A stretch of 64,000 nucleotides of DNA, taken from Brucella pecoris. GTDB lineage: Bacteria; Pseudomonadota; Alphaproteobacteria; Rhizobiales; Rhizobiaceae. The notes under the pieces were generated by a model. It made no database searches. It was not told the DNA's origin and worked only from the letters and a program-made list of their open reading frames with translations. This document shows, piece after piece, positions 16,476 to 26,268 of this stretch; positions within the stretch are counted from its first letter, which is position 1, and each line of letters starts with the position of its first letter. Made by a program: the position numbers and the translations under genes. The stretch spans positions 1 to 64,000 of the forward strand of contig NZ_VEWK01000007.1 of NCBI RefSeq assembly GCF_006376675.1, in the 5' to 3' direction.

Positions 16476-18452
16476 ATGTCGAATACCGTTTCCATGCAAT
16501 TTCCCGATGGCTCTGTGCGTGAATACGATGCGTCGATGACCGGCGCGGGCCTCGCGGAATCGATTTCCAAATCTCTTGCCAAAAAAGCTGTTGCCTATGC
16601 CGTCGATGGCACCGTGCGCGATCTCTCCGATCCTCTCGGCGCTTCCGGCAAGATTGAGATTCTGACCCGCGAAGACCCGCGCGCGCTCGAACTCATCCGC
16701 CACGATACGGCGCACGTTCTGGCAGAAGCCGTGCAGGAGCTTTTTCCAGGGACGCAGGTTACCATCGGTCCTGTCATCGAAAACGGCTTCTACTACGACT
16801 TTGCGCGCAATGAACCGTTCACCCCGGACGATCTCCCTGTGATCGAAAAGAAGATGCGCGAGATTATCCAGCGCAACAAGCCTTTCACCAAGGAAATCTG
16901 GTCACGCGAAAAGGCCAAGCAGGTATTTGCCGACAAGGGCGAAGCCTACAAGGTCGAGCTGGTAGACGCCATTCCAGCCGGGCAGGACCTCAAGATTTAC
17001 TCTCAGGGTGAATGGTTCGATCTCTGCCGCGGCCCGCACATGGCATCGACCGGTCAGATTGGCAATTCCTTCAAGCTGATGAAGGTTGCCGGAGCCTATT
17101 GGCGCGGTGATTCAAACAATCCTATGCTGACCCGCATTTACGGCACTGCCTTTGCCAACGACAACGATCTTCAGGCCTATCTCCATATGCTTGAAGAGGC
17201 TGAAAAGCGCGATCACCGTCGTCTCGGCCGTGAAATGGACCTCTTCCATTTCCAGGAAGAAGGACCGGGCGTCGTGTTCTGGCACGCCAAGGGCTGGAGA
17301 ATGTTCCAGAATCTGGTGAGCTATATGCGTCGCCGCCTCGACAGCCATGGCTATCAGGAAGTCAACGCGCCACAGGTGCTCGACAAGTCGCTCTGGGAAA
17401 CCTCGGGCCACTGGGGCTGGTATCGCGACAACATGTTCAAGGTGACTGTCGCTGGTGACGAAACCGACGATGATCGCGTGTTTGCGCTGAAGCCGATGAA
17501 CTGCCCCGGCCATGTGATGATCTTCAAACATGGCCTCAAGTCCTATCGTGACCTGCCGATCAAGCTTGCTGAATTCGGCAATGTGCACCGCTATGAGCCT
17601 TCCGGCGCATTGCACGGACTGATGCGCGTACGCGGCTTTACGCAGGACGACGCGCACATCTTTTGCACGGAAGAGCAGATGGCTGCCGAATGCCTGCGCA
17701 TCAATGACCTGATCCTGTCGGTCTATAAGGATTTCGGTTTTGAAGAGATCACCATCAAGCTGTCGACCCGTCCTGACAAGCGCGTCGGTTCGGATGATCT
17801 TTGGGATCGTGCCGAGAGCGTGATGATGTCGGTTCTGGAAAAGATCCAGCAGCAGTCGAACAACATCAAGACCGGTATTTTGCCGGGTGAGGGCGCATTC
17901 TACGGTCCGAAGTTCGAATATACGCTGAAGGATGCCATCGGCCGTGAATGGCAGTGCGGTACCACGCAGGTGGACTTCAATCTGCCGGAACGCTTTGGCG
18001 CCTTCTATATCGACAAGGATTCGGAAAAGCGCCAGCCGGTGATGATCCACCGCGCGATCTGCGGCTCGATGGAACGTTTCCTCGGTATCCTGATCGAGAA
18101 CTTCGCCGGTCACATGCCGTTGTGGTTTGCTCCGGTGCAGGTTGTCGTTGCCACGATCACTTCGGACGCCGACGAATATGCGGCACAGGCGGCAGCCAAG
18201 TTGAAAGCGGCCGGGTTGCAGGTCACAACCGATCTGCGCAACGAGAAGATCAACTACAAGGTCCGTGAACATTCGTTGCAGAAAGTTCCGGTGATCCTCG
18301 TCTGCGGAAAGCGCGAAGCCGAAGAAAATACGGTCAATATGCGCCGTCTCGGTTCGCGGGATCAGGAATCCATGACGCTCGATGAAGCCATCGCGCGGCT
18401 GGTGGACGAGGCGACCCCGCCCGATCTGCTCCGGCTCAAGAATGGTGGCTGA
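16476..18452 (+). CDS. thrS: Threonyl-tRNA synthetase
   Basis: Full-length class II synthetase of about 658 residues: TGS domain (1-65), editing domain with [10 protein letters not shown] and DLCRGPHM, catalytic core (about 270-540) with zinc-site residues in [10 protein letters not shown] and [11 protein letters not shown], and the anticodon-binding domain (about 545-650). The ATG at 16476 has AAGG at a good distance and gives the family N terminus [12 protein letters not shown]; the ATG at 16467 is too close to that site. A terminator follows at 18520. Confidence 0.97.
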   Translation: MSNTVSMQFPDGSVREYDASMTGAGLAESISKSLAKKAVAYAVDGTVRDLSDPLGASGKIEILTREDPRALELIRHDTAHVLAEAVQELFPGTQVTIGPVIENGFYYDFARNEPFTPDDLPVIEKKMREIIQRNKPFTKEIWSREKAKQVFADKGEAYKVELVDAIPAGQDLKIYSQGEWFDLCRGPHMASTGQIGNSFKLMKVAGAYWRGDSNNPMLTRIYGTAFANDNDLQAYLHMLEEAEKRDHRRLGREMDLFHFQEEGPGVVFWHAKGWRMFQNLVSYMRRRLDSHGYQEVNAPQVLDKSLWETSGHWGWYRDNMFKVTVAGDETDDDRVFALKPMNCPGHVMIFKHGLKSYRDLPIKLAEFGNVHRYEPSGALHGLMRVRGFTQDDAHIFCTEEQMAAECLRINDLILSVYKDFGFEEITIKLSTRPDKRVGSDDLWDRAESVMMSVLEKIQQQSNNIKTGILPGEGAFYGPKFEYTLKDAIGREWQCGTTQVDFNLPERFGAFYIDKDSEKRQPVMIHRAICGSMERFLGILIENFAGHMPLWFAPVQVVVATITSDADEYAAQAAAKLKAAGLQVTTDLRNEKINYKVREHSLQKVPVILVCGKREAEENTVNMRRLGSRDQESMTLDEAIARLVDEATPPDLLRLKNGG

Positions 18453-18456
18453 TATT

Positions 18457-18510
18457 GGAGCGCATCCCGAAAAGTGTGAAACGGTTTTCGGATAAGATGC
18501 GCGTCAAAAC
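18457..18510. repeat. Brucellaceae palindromic repeat, family A, copy 2
   Basis: GGAGCGCATCCCGAAAAGTG pairs with CGGTTTTCGGATAAGATGCG around a short centre, giving a near-perfect foldback. I recognise the block as a widespread intergenic element of Brucellaceae and neighbours. It lies between the thrS stop and its terminator. Confidence 0.75.
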
Positions 18511-18519
18511 AAACAGTTA

Positions 18520-18542
18520 GGCCGCGCATTGCGCGGCCTTTT
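18520..18542 (+). terminator. Terminator of thrS
   Basis: GGCCGCGC, a three-base ATT loop and GCGCGGCC form an 8-bp GC-only stem followed by TTTT, a standard Rho-independent terminator 68 bases after the thrS stop. Confidence 0.9.
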
Positions 18543-18563
18543 GCTTTTGCAGACAGCTTAAGT

Positions 18564-19601
18564 TCAATCCATGCTGTCTTGGACAGATTCGGATTCGCCA
18601 TTGGCGACGACTTCGACTTCTTCATTCTTGCCGGAAGAAACCTTGAAATCCCGCTGGTAGATGCGGTCCTTGTTCTTGGCGACGGCGACATAATCGCCTT
18701 CGATAAGGACCATCGACGAATAAGCGCCAGCACTTTCACGCACCACGTCGCCGGAAGCGTTGAGGATAGACCACGATGTATCGGCAAGCGCTTCGCCGCC
18801 ACGCTCACGCACAAGTTTCAATGTCACTTCTGCGGCGCGGTGCTGGACGGTCGCCTCGGTCAGCTTTCCGGCTTCCACGCGAATATCGGCACGAATGATG
18901 GCGTTGGCTGAACCGTAGTTGGAAACAACATGATAGGTGCCGCTATTGAGGCGAATGACCGTGTTCGGCTTGACGTCGGGCACGATCAGCGAACGATCAT
19001 TATTGTCTTCGTCGGCATAGATAGAAAACCGCAGGAGATCGTCATTGATCTTGCCGCCATCGGGCAGAATCGCACTGAGCTTCATTCCACCTGCATCGAG
19101 CATCATTATTTCATGACGGGTCGCATTGCCGACGGTGATCCGCTTGGTAGCGCCCGCACGCCCGTAGGCGACATGCACCAGATAGCTACCCTCGGGCAGG
19201 TTGAAAATAGCACTACCACCCTGTGCGCTGGCGATGAGTGGCAACTGACCGTCAGGCCCGACATCAGGCGAGAATACACGCCAAACAAGCCCTCCAGGGA
19301 TATCGCGGCCGTTTTCATTCAGTCGCGCCTTGAGATCAAGTTCACGTGTCTGAACGAGCGGGTTGTTCTCTGGGCTGGAGGGGGAGGCGTAAGTGTTCAG
19401 CGTAGGGAGATCAAGCGTCGGCTGCGGCAAGTCCGGCAAGCCTGTCGTGGTGCTTTGCAGCAGCGGAATGTTCGTCTGCGGATCAAGCCCCTGAGCTACC
19501 GATGGCATCGCACTGATGGAAAGCGCAATCGCCGTAAAAAGCGATCCGCCTTTCAAGGCAATTTTTCTCTTTGGGTAAAACAGGTTCAAGCGATCCGACA
19601 T
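18564..19601 (-). CDS. Exported beta-rich protein of unknown function (345 aa)
   Basis: The N terminus is basic then hydrophobic (KRKIALKGGSLFTAIALSIS, then MPSVAQG), a signal peptide. A Pro/Thr/Leu-rich linker (about 40-85) follows. The rest reads as successive beta-sandwich units with similar endings: GLVWRVFSPDV...FNLPEGSYLVHVAYG, RFSIYADEDN...RLNSGTYHVVSNYG, and SWSILNASGD...VLIEGDYVAVAKN. Each has a strand, a loop and a G-x-Y-x-V strand, as in CNA-B/prealbumin-like repeats. It is probably a periplasmic or envelope protein conserved in rhizobia. No catalytic motif is seen. Confidence 0.75.
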   Translation of the reverse strand: MSDRLNLFYPKRKIALKGGSLFTAIALSISAMPSVAQGLDPQTNIPLLQSTTTGLPDLPQPTLDLPTLNTYASPSSPENNPLVQTRELDLKARLNENGRDIPGGLVWRVFSPDVGPDGQLPLIASAQGGSAIFNLPEGSYLVHVAYGRAGATKRITVGNATRHEIMMLDAGGMKLSAILPDGGKINDDLLRFSIYADEDNNDRSLIVPDVKPNTVIRLNSGTYHVVSNYGSANAIIRADIRVEAGKLTEATVQHRAAEVTLKLVRERGGEALADTSWSILNASGDVVRESAGAYSSMVLIEGDYVAVAKNKDRIYQRDFKVSSGKNEEVEVVANGESESVQDSMD

Positions 19602-19788
19602 ACTATATTTTTGAGCCTATGCGGGTGGCGAATTCAAGGCCAAATCGCTTCTGCACCTGCATTTTTCCAACTTCCTTCAATTAATCCAATCCGGATTTTT
19701 GACTTTACAGTTCAGGTGCAACGGGCGAGAAGAGGCGGCTCCCGAATAAGTGGAGCAATATACGCAGTATTTAGCGACGAGGTTTCCC

Positions 19789-20376
19789 GTGTCCCATCCG
19801 GTCTTCGATTTTCTGGCACAGCGCAGTTCCACCCCGATTTCGGCCATTTCGGAGCCTGCACCAGAAGGCGAAGAGCTTGCTTCGCTTTTGAAAGTTGCGG
19901 CCCGCGTGCCCGATCACGGACGCCTGACGCCCTGGCGCTTCATCCTGTATCGCGGCGCTGCGCGCCTCAAGGTGGGCGAGTATCTGGCCCAGCGTGCCGA
20001 AGAAATCGAAGGCCCTATGCCTGAAGGGCGCAAGGAAAAAGAGCTGACACGCTTTTCGCGCGCACCGCTGGTCATCGGCGTTGTGTCATCACCAGTCGCG
20101 CACGAACGCATCCCGGAATGGGAGCAATTTCTTTCCGCCGGAGCCGTAGCGATGAACCTTTGCACGGCTGCCAACGCGCTTGGATATGCCAGCAACTGGA
20201 TTACCAACTGGTACTCCGACGATGCGACCGCCCGTGCCTTTCTGGGGCTGGCCCCCAATGAACGCGTAGCCGGGTTTGTCCATATCGGAACGGCGGAAAA
20301 CAAGATGCCAGAACGCCCGAGAGCCAATATGGATAATATCGTGACGGAATATTCGGGGCCTTGGGTGCAAGCTTAG
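19789..20376 (+). CDS. Nitroreductase family protein
   Basis: A 195-residue FMN-dependent nitroreductase-like protein: RVPDHGRLTPWRFIL holds the FMN-binding segment, AGAVAMNLCTAANALGYASNW the dimer helix, and GFVHIGTAENKMPERPR the C-terminal strand. The GTG at 19789 has GACGAGG six bases upstream; the GTG at 19750 lacks a good site. It is followed 40 bases later by a flavin reductase-like gene, so the two may act as one oxidoreductase unit. Confidence 0.85.
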   Translation: MSHPVFDFLAQRSSTPISAISEPAPEGEELASLLKVAARVPDHGRLTPWRFILYRGAARLKVGEYLAQRAEEIEGPMPEGRKEKELTRFSRAPLVIGVVSSPVAHERIPEWEQFLSAGAVAMNLCTAANALGYASNWITNWYSDDATARAFLGLAPNERVAGFVHIGTAENKMPERPRANMDNIVTEYSGPWVQA

Positions 20377-20416
20377 GGATGACTGCAACAACGTTTGCTA
20401 ATTAACGGAAAAACAT

Positions 20417-21028
20417 ATGTTTTACGAACCGAGGGAAGGGCACCCGCTGCCCCATAATCCGTTCAAGGCAATCGTCGCGCCACGGCCCATTGGCTGGATC
20501 GGAACTCGATCGAAGGATGGCGCACTCAATCTCGCGCCTTATTCCTTCTTCAACGCGATCTGCGACACACCGCCCATGGTCATGTTTTCATCAAGCGGTG
20601 AAAAGGACAGCGTTTCATTCATCGAAGAAACCGGCGAGTTCACTGCAAATCTTGTGAGTGATCATTTGAAATCGCAGATGAATGCATCATCTGTCAACGC
20701 GCCTCGTGGGATCAGCGAGTTCGAATATGCCGGGCTTACTAAAGCACCGAGCAGGCTCATTGCGGCTCCGCGGGTCAAGGAGGCCTATGCCGCTCTTGAA
20801 TGTGTTGCGGTAGAAGTCAAGCGGCTGCGGGACAAAGAGAGTAGACTGACCGACAATTATATGGTGATCGGCGAGGTCGTCGGTGTTCATATCGACGAGC
20901 AGGTGCTGACCGACGGTCTTGTCGACATCTCGAAAGCCAGGCCTGTCAGCCGGCTTGGTTATATGGATTTTGGCACAACGGAAAGCGTCTACCAGATGTT
21001 CCGGCCGAAATGGGAAGATGAGAAATAA
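20417..21028 (+). CDS. Flavin reductase-like protein (FMN-binding split barrel)
   Basis: A 203-residue DIM6/NTAB-type flavoprotein. The N-terminal segment HNPFKAIVAPRPIGWIGTRS and the FMN-contact strand NLAPYSFFNAICDTPPMVMF are characteristic. Such proteins reduce or bind FMN for partner oxidoreductases. It lies downstream of the nitroreductase gene on the same strand and ahead of a family B repeat. Confidence 0.88.
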   Translation: MFYEPREGHPLPHNPFKAIVAPRPIGWIGTRSKDGALNLAPYSFFNAICDTPPMVMFSSSGEKDSVSFIEETGEFTANLVSDHLKSQMNASSVNAPRGISEFEYAGLTKAPSRLIAAPRVKEAYAALECVAVEVKRLRDKESRLTDNYMVIGEVVGVHIDEQVLTDGLVDISKARPVSRLGYMDFGTTESVYQMFRPKWEDEK

Positions 21029-21036
21029 AGGCTGAT

Positions 21037-21139
21037 AAAGCATTTCCAGCAAAAGGGTGAAACGGATTTGCTGGAAATGCGTAGAAAACAAATAGGTCGA
21101 GCGGTTCTGACTATTCTATCAAAGCAGGAACCGTTCTAA
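21037..21139. repeat. Brucellaceae intergenic repeat, family B, copy 2
   Basis: Begins AAAGCATTTCCAGCAAAAGG, contains GCTGGAAATGCGTAGAAAAC and ends GCAGGAACCGTTC, matching the block order of 12554-12667. It fills the convergent gap between the flavin reductase-like gene and mazG up to the mazG stop codon. Confidence 0.7.
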
Positions 21140-21964
21140 CTACAGCCCTTTTTTCTTGGCTTGGCCCCAGATTGCTTCCATCTCATCGAGGGTCGCGGCG
21201 TCCAGGTCGCTTCCGGTTTCACCGAGCGTCTTTTCTATGAAATGAAAACGCCGCTTGAACTTCTCATTGGCGGCGACGAGTGCGGTTTCCGCATCGATTT
21301 CGAGATGGCGACCCAGATTGACCATGGCAAACAGCAAGTCGCCGTATTCCTCTTCTATATCCGCTGGTTCCTGCGCGGCCATTGCTTCTTTCAGCTCTGC
21401 AGTTTCCTCCGCAATCTTGTCGAGGATCGGTGCAGCCTCAGACCAGTCAAAGCCGACTTTCGCAGCTTTCTGCTGGAGTTTCAGAGCTCGAAGCAGGGCA
21501 GGGAAGGCTTGCGGAATATCATCCAGAAACCCGTTCTTGTCAGTCGCGTCAAGCCCGAGCTTTGCACGCCGTTCAGCTCGCTCGGCCTTCTCTTCGGCCT
21601 TGATGCGGTTCCACGAGCCTTTGGCCATGCCAGCGCTTCTTGCTTCAACATCGCCGAAGACATGCGGATGGCGTCGTATCATCTTGTGCGTGATGGCTTC
21701 GACAACATCACCGAATGCAAAGCTGCCTTGTTCTTCAGCCATGCGCGCATGAAACACCACCTGCAACAAAAGATCGCCAAGCTCTTCGCGCAGATCGTCC
21801 ATATCGTTACGCTCGATTGCGTCGAGCACTTCATATGTTTCCTCAAGCGTGTAGGGCATGATGGATTGGAAGTTTTGTTCCACATCCCATGGACAGCCGG
21901 CTTCAGGATCGCGGAGCGCTGCCATGATTTCCAGCAAGCAATCGATATTGCGGGACGGTTTCAT
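21140..21964 (-). CDS. mazG: Nucleoside triphosphate pyrophosphohydrolase MazG
   Basis: A 274-residue full MazG with two tandem domains. The first has CPWDVEQNFQSIMPYTLEE and the metal-binding EELGDLLLQVVFHARMAEE; the second has EETAELKEA and EEYGDLLFAMVNLGRHL. The enzyme hydrolyses abnormal or excess NTPs to NMPs. Its 3' end abuts the repeat, and the gene is divergent from galE. Confidence 0.95.
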   Translation of the reverse strand: MKPSRNIDCLLEIMAALRDPEAGCPWDVEQNFQSIMPYTLEETYEVLDAIERNDMDDLREELGDLLLQVVFHARMAEEQGSFAFGDVVEAITHKMIRRHPHVFGDVEARSAGMAKGSWNRIKAEEKAERAERRAKLGLDATDKNGFLDDIPQAFPALLRALKLQQKAAKVGFDWSEAAPILDKIAEETAELKEAMAAQEPADIEEEYGDLLFAMVNLGRHLEIDAETALVAANEKFKRRFHFIEKTLGETGSDLDAATLDEMEAIWGQAKKKGL

Positions 21965-22107
21965 CTTCGCTCCATCAAACTTGGCTAATCCGTGGCTGTC
22001 AATTCGAGAGAATCGCGCCGGATGGCTTGAAGTCTGTTACTGATTTTGCATAGTCAGCCGGGGATCGCACATCGGGGCGGTATGTTCAACAAGCGGATAC
22101 ATAAACG

Positions 22108-23115
22108 ATGACAATTCTTGTGACTGGCGGCGCTGGCTATATTGGCTCGCACACCTGTGTTCAGCTCATCGAGGCAGGCCACGACGTTGTTGTGGTCGAC
22201 AATTTTGACAACAGCCACCCGGAAGCCCTGCATCGCATCGAACAGATTACAGGGCGCGCGCCGCGCCGCGAATCCGGTGATATCCGTGATCGCGCTTTTC
22301 TTGAGCAAGTGATCAGGCATCACAAATGCACTGCCGTCATTCACTTTGCGGGTCTGAAGGCCGTTGGAGAATCGAGCGAAAAGCCGATGCTCTATTATGA
22401 TTGCAATGTAGTGGGCACGCTGCGGCTGTTGCAAGCCATGGAAGCAACCGGCGTCAAGACACTGGTTTTCAGCTCCTCGGCCACGGTTTACGGCGATCCG
22501 CAGAAATTGCCGATCACCGAGGACCAGCCACTGTCGGCAACGAACCCCTATGGTCGCACCAAACTGGTCATCGAAGACATGCTTCGCGATCTCTACAATG
22601 GCGACAATAGCTGGAAGATCGCTATCCTGCGTTATTTCAATCCGGTTGGCGCACATGAGAGCGGCCTTATCGGCGAAGATCCAAAGGGTATTCCGAACAA
22701 TCTAATGCCCATCATCGCTCAGGTCGCCACTGGCCGTCGCGAAAAACTGAATGTCTGGGGCAACGACTATCCGACGCCCGATGGCACCGGGATTCGCGAC
22801 TATATCCATGTGGTGGATCTGGCTGCGGGCCATCTGAAGGCACTCAAGAAACTTGATGAGCCGCAATGCTTCTCGGTCAATCTTGGCACGGGGCAGGGCT
22901 ATAGCGTTCTCGATGTGGTCAAGGCATTCGAGCATGTTTCGAACCGCGAGATCAAATACGAGATTGCGCCACGCCGTCCGGGCGACGTGGCGGAGTGCTA
23001 TGCCGATCCTAGTTTTGCCCAGAATTTCCTCGGCTGGTCGGCGGAGAAGAATCTGCGCGAGATGTGCCAGGATATATGGCACTGGCAATCGAAGAATCCC
23101 AACGGCTATGAATGA
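22108..23115 (+). CDS. galE: UDP-glucose 4-epimerase
   Basis: A 335-residue extended short-chain dehydrogenase: NAD motif TGGAGYIGSHTC at the N terminus, the catalytic Ser region FSSSATVYGD, Tyr-x-x-x-Lys in NPYGRTKLVIED and the substrate helix PIIAQVATGRREKL. It interconverts UDP-glucose and UDP-galactose for envelope polysaccharide synthesis. No other sugar gene is adjacent. Confidence 0.95.
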   Translation: MTILVTGGAGYIGSHTCVQLIEAGHDVVVVDNFDNSHPEALHRIEQITGRAPRRESGDIRDRAFLEQVIRHHKCTAVIHFAGLKAVGESSEKPMLYYDCNVVGTLRLLQAMEATGVKTLVFSSSATVYGDPQKLPITEDQPLSATNPYGRTKLVIEDMLRDLYNGDNSWKIAILRYFNPVGAHESGLIGEDPKGIPNNLMPIIAQVATGRREKLNVWGNDYPTPDGTGIRDYIHVVDLAAGHLKALKKLDEPQCFSVNLGTGQGYSVLDVVKAFEHVSNREIKYEIAPRRPGDVAECYADPSFAQNFLGWSAEKNLREMCQDIWHWQSKNPNGYE

Positions 23116-23289
23116 CCAGATATGGCCAAAATGGCCGACAGTTCCAAACTGTATCTCGAAACTTTGAGCCATTTCCCGACACCGGGAGGATTGAAACTCC
23201 TCCCGAGAGGTTTATGAACGAATACAAGCTTGGCTGCCTTATACCTGAAGTGAGTACCGCCCTTCGCGATGCCCACCAGATTGGACGAT

Positions 23290-24279
23290 ATGATGCGTTT
23301 CCTGCCTGACAAATTCACCAGCATGCTGATCGTGACCATTCTTGTTGCGTCCGTGCTTCCCGTGCGCGGTGACTTTGCAGACTGGTTTGCGCTCGCTACA
23401 AAATTCGCCGTCGGGCTGTTGTTCTTCCTGCATGGTGCCCGGCTCTCGCGCGAGGCCGTGGTTGCGGGCATAACGCACTGGAGACTGCATCTGGCAGTAT
23501 TGTCTTCGACATTCATCCTTTTCCCGATTCTTGGCCTGATGGCAGGCTGGACGGTTCCTGGTTTGTCGCAGTCAGCCTTCTACACTGGTATCCTCTTTCT
23601 CTGTGTCCTGCCTTCGACGGTTCAGTCATCCATCGCCTTCACCTCAATTGCAGGCGGCAACGTTTCGGCGGCGATCGTATCGGCTTCCGCGTCGAATATC
23701 TTCGGCATGTTCCTCACTCCGCTGCTGGTCGGCCTATTGTTCGCAGTAAAAGGCGGCGGCGGAATATCGATCGACGCGCTGGAATCCATCCTGCTGCAAT
23801 TGCTTGCTCCATTTGTGCTTGGGCAGATTCTGCAGCCATTGATCGGCAAGTTCATGCGGCGCCACAGCAAAGCGCTTGGCTTCGTTGACCGAGGCTCGAT
23901 CCTGATGGTCGTTTATCTGGCTTTCAGTGAAGCGGTGGTTGAAGGTCTGTGGCACACAGTGTCGTGGAACGATCTCGGCATGATGGTCGGCGTAAACATC
24001 ATTCTGCTCGTCGCCGTGCTGCTCGCCACCTGGTATGGTAGCAAATGGCTCGGTTTCAACCGTCCCGACCGCATCACAATCCTGTTCTGCGGATCAAAGA
24101 AGAGCCTTGCCAGCGGTGCGCCAATGGCGAGCGCTATTTTCGTCGGCGCGAATGTCGGCAGTATCGTTTTGCCCTTGATGCTCTTTCACCAGATCCAGCT
24201 TATGGCCTGTGCTGTGATTGCACGAAAACTGGCGGATCATAAGAGCCACGAAGAGCGTATCACCGCTGCTGCGGAGTAG
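23290..24279 (+). CDS. Bile acid:sodium symporter family protein (SBF-like)
   Basis: About 329 residues with roughly ten membrane helices. LLFFLHGARLS and VLPSTVQSSIAFTSIAGGN are the conserved crossover segments of the YfeH-like branch of the SBF family, and LFCGSKKSLASGAPMA is its C-terminal signature. It should move an organic anion across the inner membrane; the substrate is unknown. The ATG at 23290 is favoured by a weak GGA; 23269 is the alternative. Confidence 0.85.
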   Translation: MMRFLPDKFTSMLIVTILVASVLPVRGDFADWFALATKFAVGLLFFLHGARLSREAVVAGITHWRLHLAVLSSTFILFPILGLMAGWTVPGLSQSAFYTGILFLCVLPSTVQSSIAFTSIAGGNVSAAIVSASASNIFGMFLTPLLVGLLFAVKGGGGISIDALESILLQLLAPFVLGQILQPLIGKFMRRHSKALGFVDRGSILMVVYLAFSEAVVEGLWHTVSWNDLGMMVGVNIILLVAVLLATWYGSKWLGFNRPDRITILFCGSKKSLASGAPMASAIFVGANVGSIVLPLMLFHQIQLMACAVIARKLADHKSHEERITAAAE

Positions 24280-24304
24280 GGCGCTGGGCAGGAATCGCAT
24301 TGCC

Positions 24305-25105
24305 CTATTTTTCAGGAAACAGGAATGTCGTCACGAATCGGGCTCCCCATTTGGGACCGTCTGACGGTGCTTCGGCGTAATATCGCGCGGACGCACCAAT
24401 GCTGACCCGTTGTTCTCCAAACCTGAAGACCTTCGATATGCCCGCATTGATTGGTACGGTCCATTGCTCTGAAGTCCAGTCATAGGAGGATTCCGATGAT
24501 AAATTCAGTGCTGTCGTATCGGGAAACGTGTAGGTGAGAAATGGCTGGATAAAGCTCTGGCTGACAGCATCACGGTCGCTATGCCCGGCATAGGACCATA
24601 TATGGTTGGCCAACGCGCCATAGGTCCAGCCGCCATGTTGTTTAAGGACGACACCGGTAGGGCCAGCGCCCCATTTCCCTGTGCCAAGCTCACTATTGGT
24701 AGCAGTTGGCCACAGGAATACCGGACCGAGGCCCCAGGTTATGCCGTCCACAGACTGGGCGGGTGAAAAGAAAAAACTCTGTTCAGTGTCGCTCAGTCCG
24801 AAACGGTTGTCGAAACCCGCCGCTGGAGCCTGCTGGTAAACGATTGGAACTATTGTGCGGACAATGAGGTTCCAATCCTCGTTCAGCGACAACGGAATAA
24901 CAGGCTGAATGTTGAGTGTGTATCGGTAGGAGTCCTTGGGGCCAAAGCAACAGTCATAATTGCTCTGGAATGGGACGCTGATAAGGCTGGAGATCGGATT
25001 GGCGAGCTTTTTGGCCAGTTCCTGGTCTGCATCGGCACGCGCATTGCTAGCACCAGCCACAACAGCCACCAAAAAGACGAATGGTTTCAAAGTTAAACTC
25101 TGCAT
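24305..25105 (-). CDS. Outer-membrane transporter-like protein (MetA/phenol-degradation type barrel)
   Basis: A signal peptide ending near SNARA precedes a 245-residue protein rich in alternating aromatic and polar residues, ending in FVTTFLFPEK, typical of an outer-membrane beta-barrel. Segments such as YTLNIQPVIPLSLNEDWNLI and WGLGPVFLWPTATN match the family described in aromatic degradation clusters as putative outer-membrane channels. No degradation genes lie near it, so the substrate is unknown. Confidence 0.7.
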   Translation of the reverse strand: MQSLTLKPFVFLVAVVAGASNARADADQELAKKLANPISSLISVPFQSNYDCCFGPKDSYRYTLNIQPVIPLSLNEDWNLIVRTIVPIVYQQAPAAGFDNRFGLSDTEQSFFFSPAQSVDGITWGLGPVFLWPTATNSELGTGKWGAGPTGVVLKQHGGWTYGALANHIWSYAGHSDRDAVSQSFIQPFLTYTFPDTTALNLSSESSYDWTSEQWTVPINAGISKVFRFGEQRVSIGASARYYAEAPSDGPKWGARFVTTFLFPEK

Positions 25106-25437
25106 CTGAGCCTCATTACGACCAAATAATATATTAATATAAAGATCAGAAAATCATCATTACGCTATCATTCCGATGGTGATTTTCCATTGAATACTTC
25201 AATTGTTCACAACTATAACAAGAATATTAGCTTTATCTATTTAAGTATTGGAAGAAATAATCATCTCATGCAGCGCTTGCGAGAACACCTGGATCGGCGT
25301 AGGAGAGCGGGCAGGGGTCCTACTCCCGCGATTGCAGGTTTCTGGTCCTCAGATCGAAATATGTTCTAACGAGATTTGCGCAGTTGTTGCGCTGTCTTTG
25401 CTCGTTCATCTGTGCAAGACAGGAAAGGCAGAAATCA
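25106..25437. other. AT-rich intergenic region upstream of the TPR methyltransferase
   Basis: No convincing gene. The left half is strongly AT-rich and should contain the promoter of the minus-strand barrel gene. An imperfect foldback (AAAATCATCAT at 25150-25160 with ATGGTGATTTT at 25176-25186) is the only structure seen. An open frame at 25248-25445 has poor composition. Confidence 0.45.
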
Positions 25438-26268
25438 ATGGCTGAAGATGATAGCCAGGCTTTTGATCAGGAAGCTCTTGCAGAAGCCTATAACCGTGCG
25501 CTCGCGCTGGAAAAGGCCGGTGATTTCGATGCCGCTGCCAAGGCCTATGAAGATGTTTTGCGGATCGATCCCGAGGATCATGGCGGCGCTACCGTGCGGC
25601 TCGCAAGCATGGGGCGCGGCGCTGTCCCGCTCAAGGCTCCGGATGCCTATGTGTCGACGCTTTTCGATCAGCATGCCGAAATGTTCGATACGATCCTTGT
25701 CGATCAGCTTGGCTATGACGTTCCGCTGCAACTGCGGGAAATGCTCATCGAGATCAATGACGAGTTTTTCGCAGAACGCATGTTGGATCTGGGCTGCGGC
25801 ACCGGTCTGTCTGCTGACGCACTCGATGATATGGCCGGGCATAAAACCGGCGTCGATATTTCTGAGAACATGATCGAAGTCGCTTACGAGAAAGGTGACT
25901 ATCAGGCGCTGTTTGTCGGAGAAGCCGTACGTTTTCTCGAAACCACCGGTGAACCGCAATGGGATCTGATCGTCGCCACCGATGTTCTGCCATATATGGG
26001 CGAACTGGACAAATTCTTCACCGGCGTTGCTGCGCATCTGTCATCGGGCGGCCATTTCGGGTTTTCCAGCGAGACGCTCGATGATGCGAGACTTGCGGGT
26101 CGTGCATTCATGGTCGGCGACTATCAGCGTTTTGCACACGCACAATCCTATGTGCGGGCAATGCTCGACAACCACGGAATGGATTGCGTACGTTGCGACG
26201 ATATTGTCGTGCGTAGCGAACAAGGATCGCCAGTTCCAGGGCATCTCTATATCGCTCGGCGTAAATGA
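25438..26268 (+). CDS. TPR-containing SAM-dependent methyltransferase
   Basis: A 276-residue protein. Residues 8-50 form one or two TPR-like helices (AYNRALALEKAGDFDAAAKA), and residues 110-230 form a class I methyltransferase with motif I LDLGCGTGLS, motif II TGVDISENMI and motif IV DLIVATDVLPYMG. The same fusion is known in rhizobia as a predicted methyltransferase of contractile-type annotation; its substrate is unknown. The ATG at 25438 follows AGGAAAGG. Confidence 0.88.
   Translation: MAEDDSQAFDQEALAEAYNRALALEKAGDFDAAAKAYEDVLRIDPEDHGGATVRLASMGRGAVPLKAPDAYVSTLFDQHAEMFDTILVDQLGYDVPLQLREMLIEINDEFFAERMLDLGCGTGLSADALDDMAGHKTGVDISENMIEVAYEKGDYQALFVGEAVRFLETTGEPQWDLIVATDVLPYMGELDKFFTGVAAHLSSGGHFGFSSETLDDARLAGRAFMVGDYQRFAHAQSYVRAMLDNHGMDCVRCDDIVVRSEQGSPVPGHLYIARRK

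Noticed and set aside
25248..25445. 65-codon frame before the TPR methyltransferase
   Set aside because: Cys/Ser-rich, no ribosome site, overlaps the start region of the next gene.
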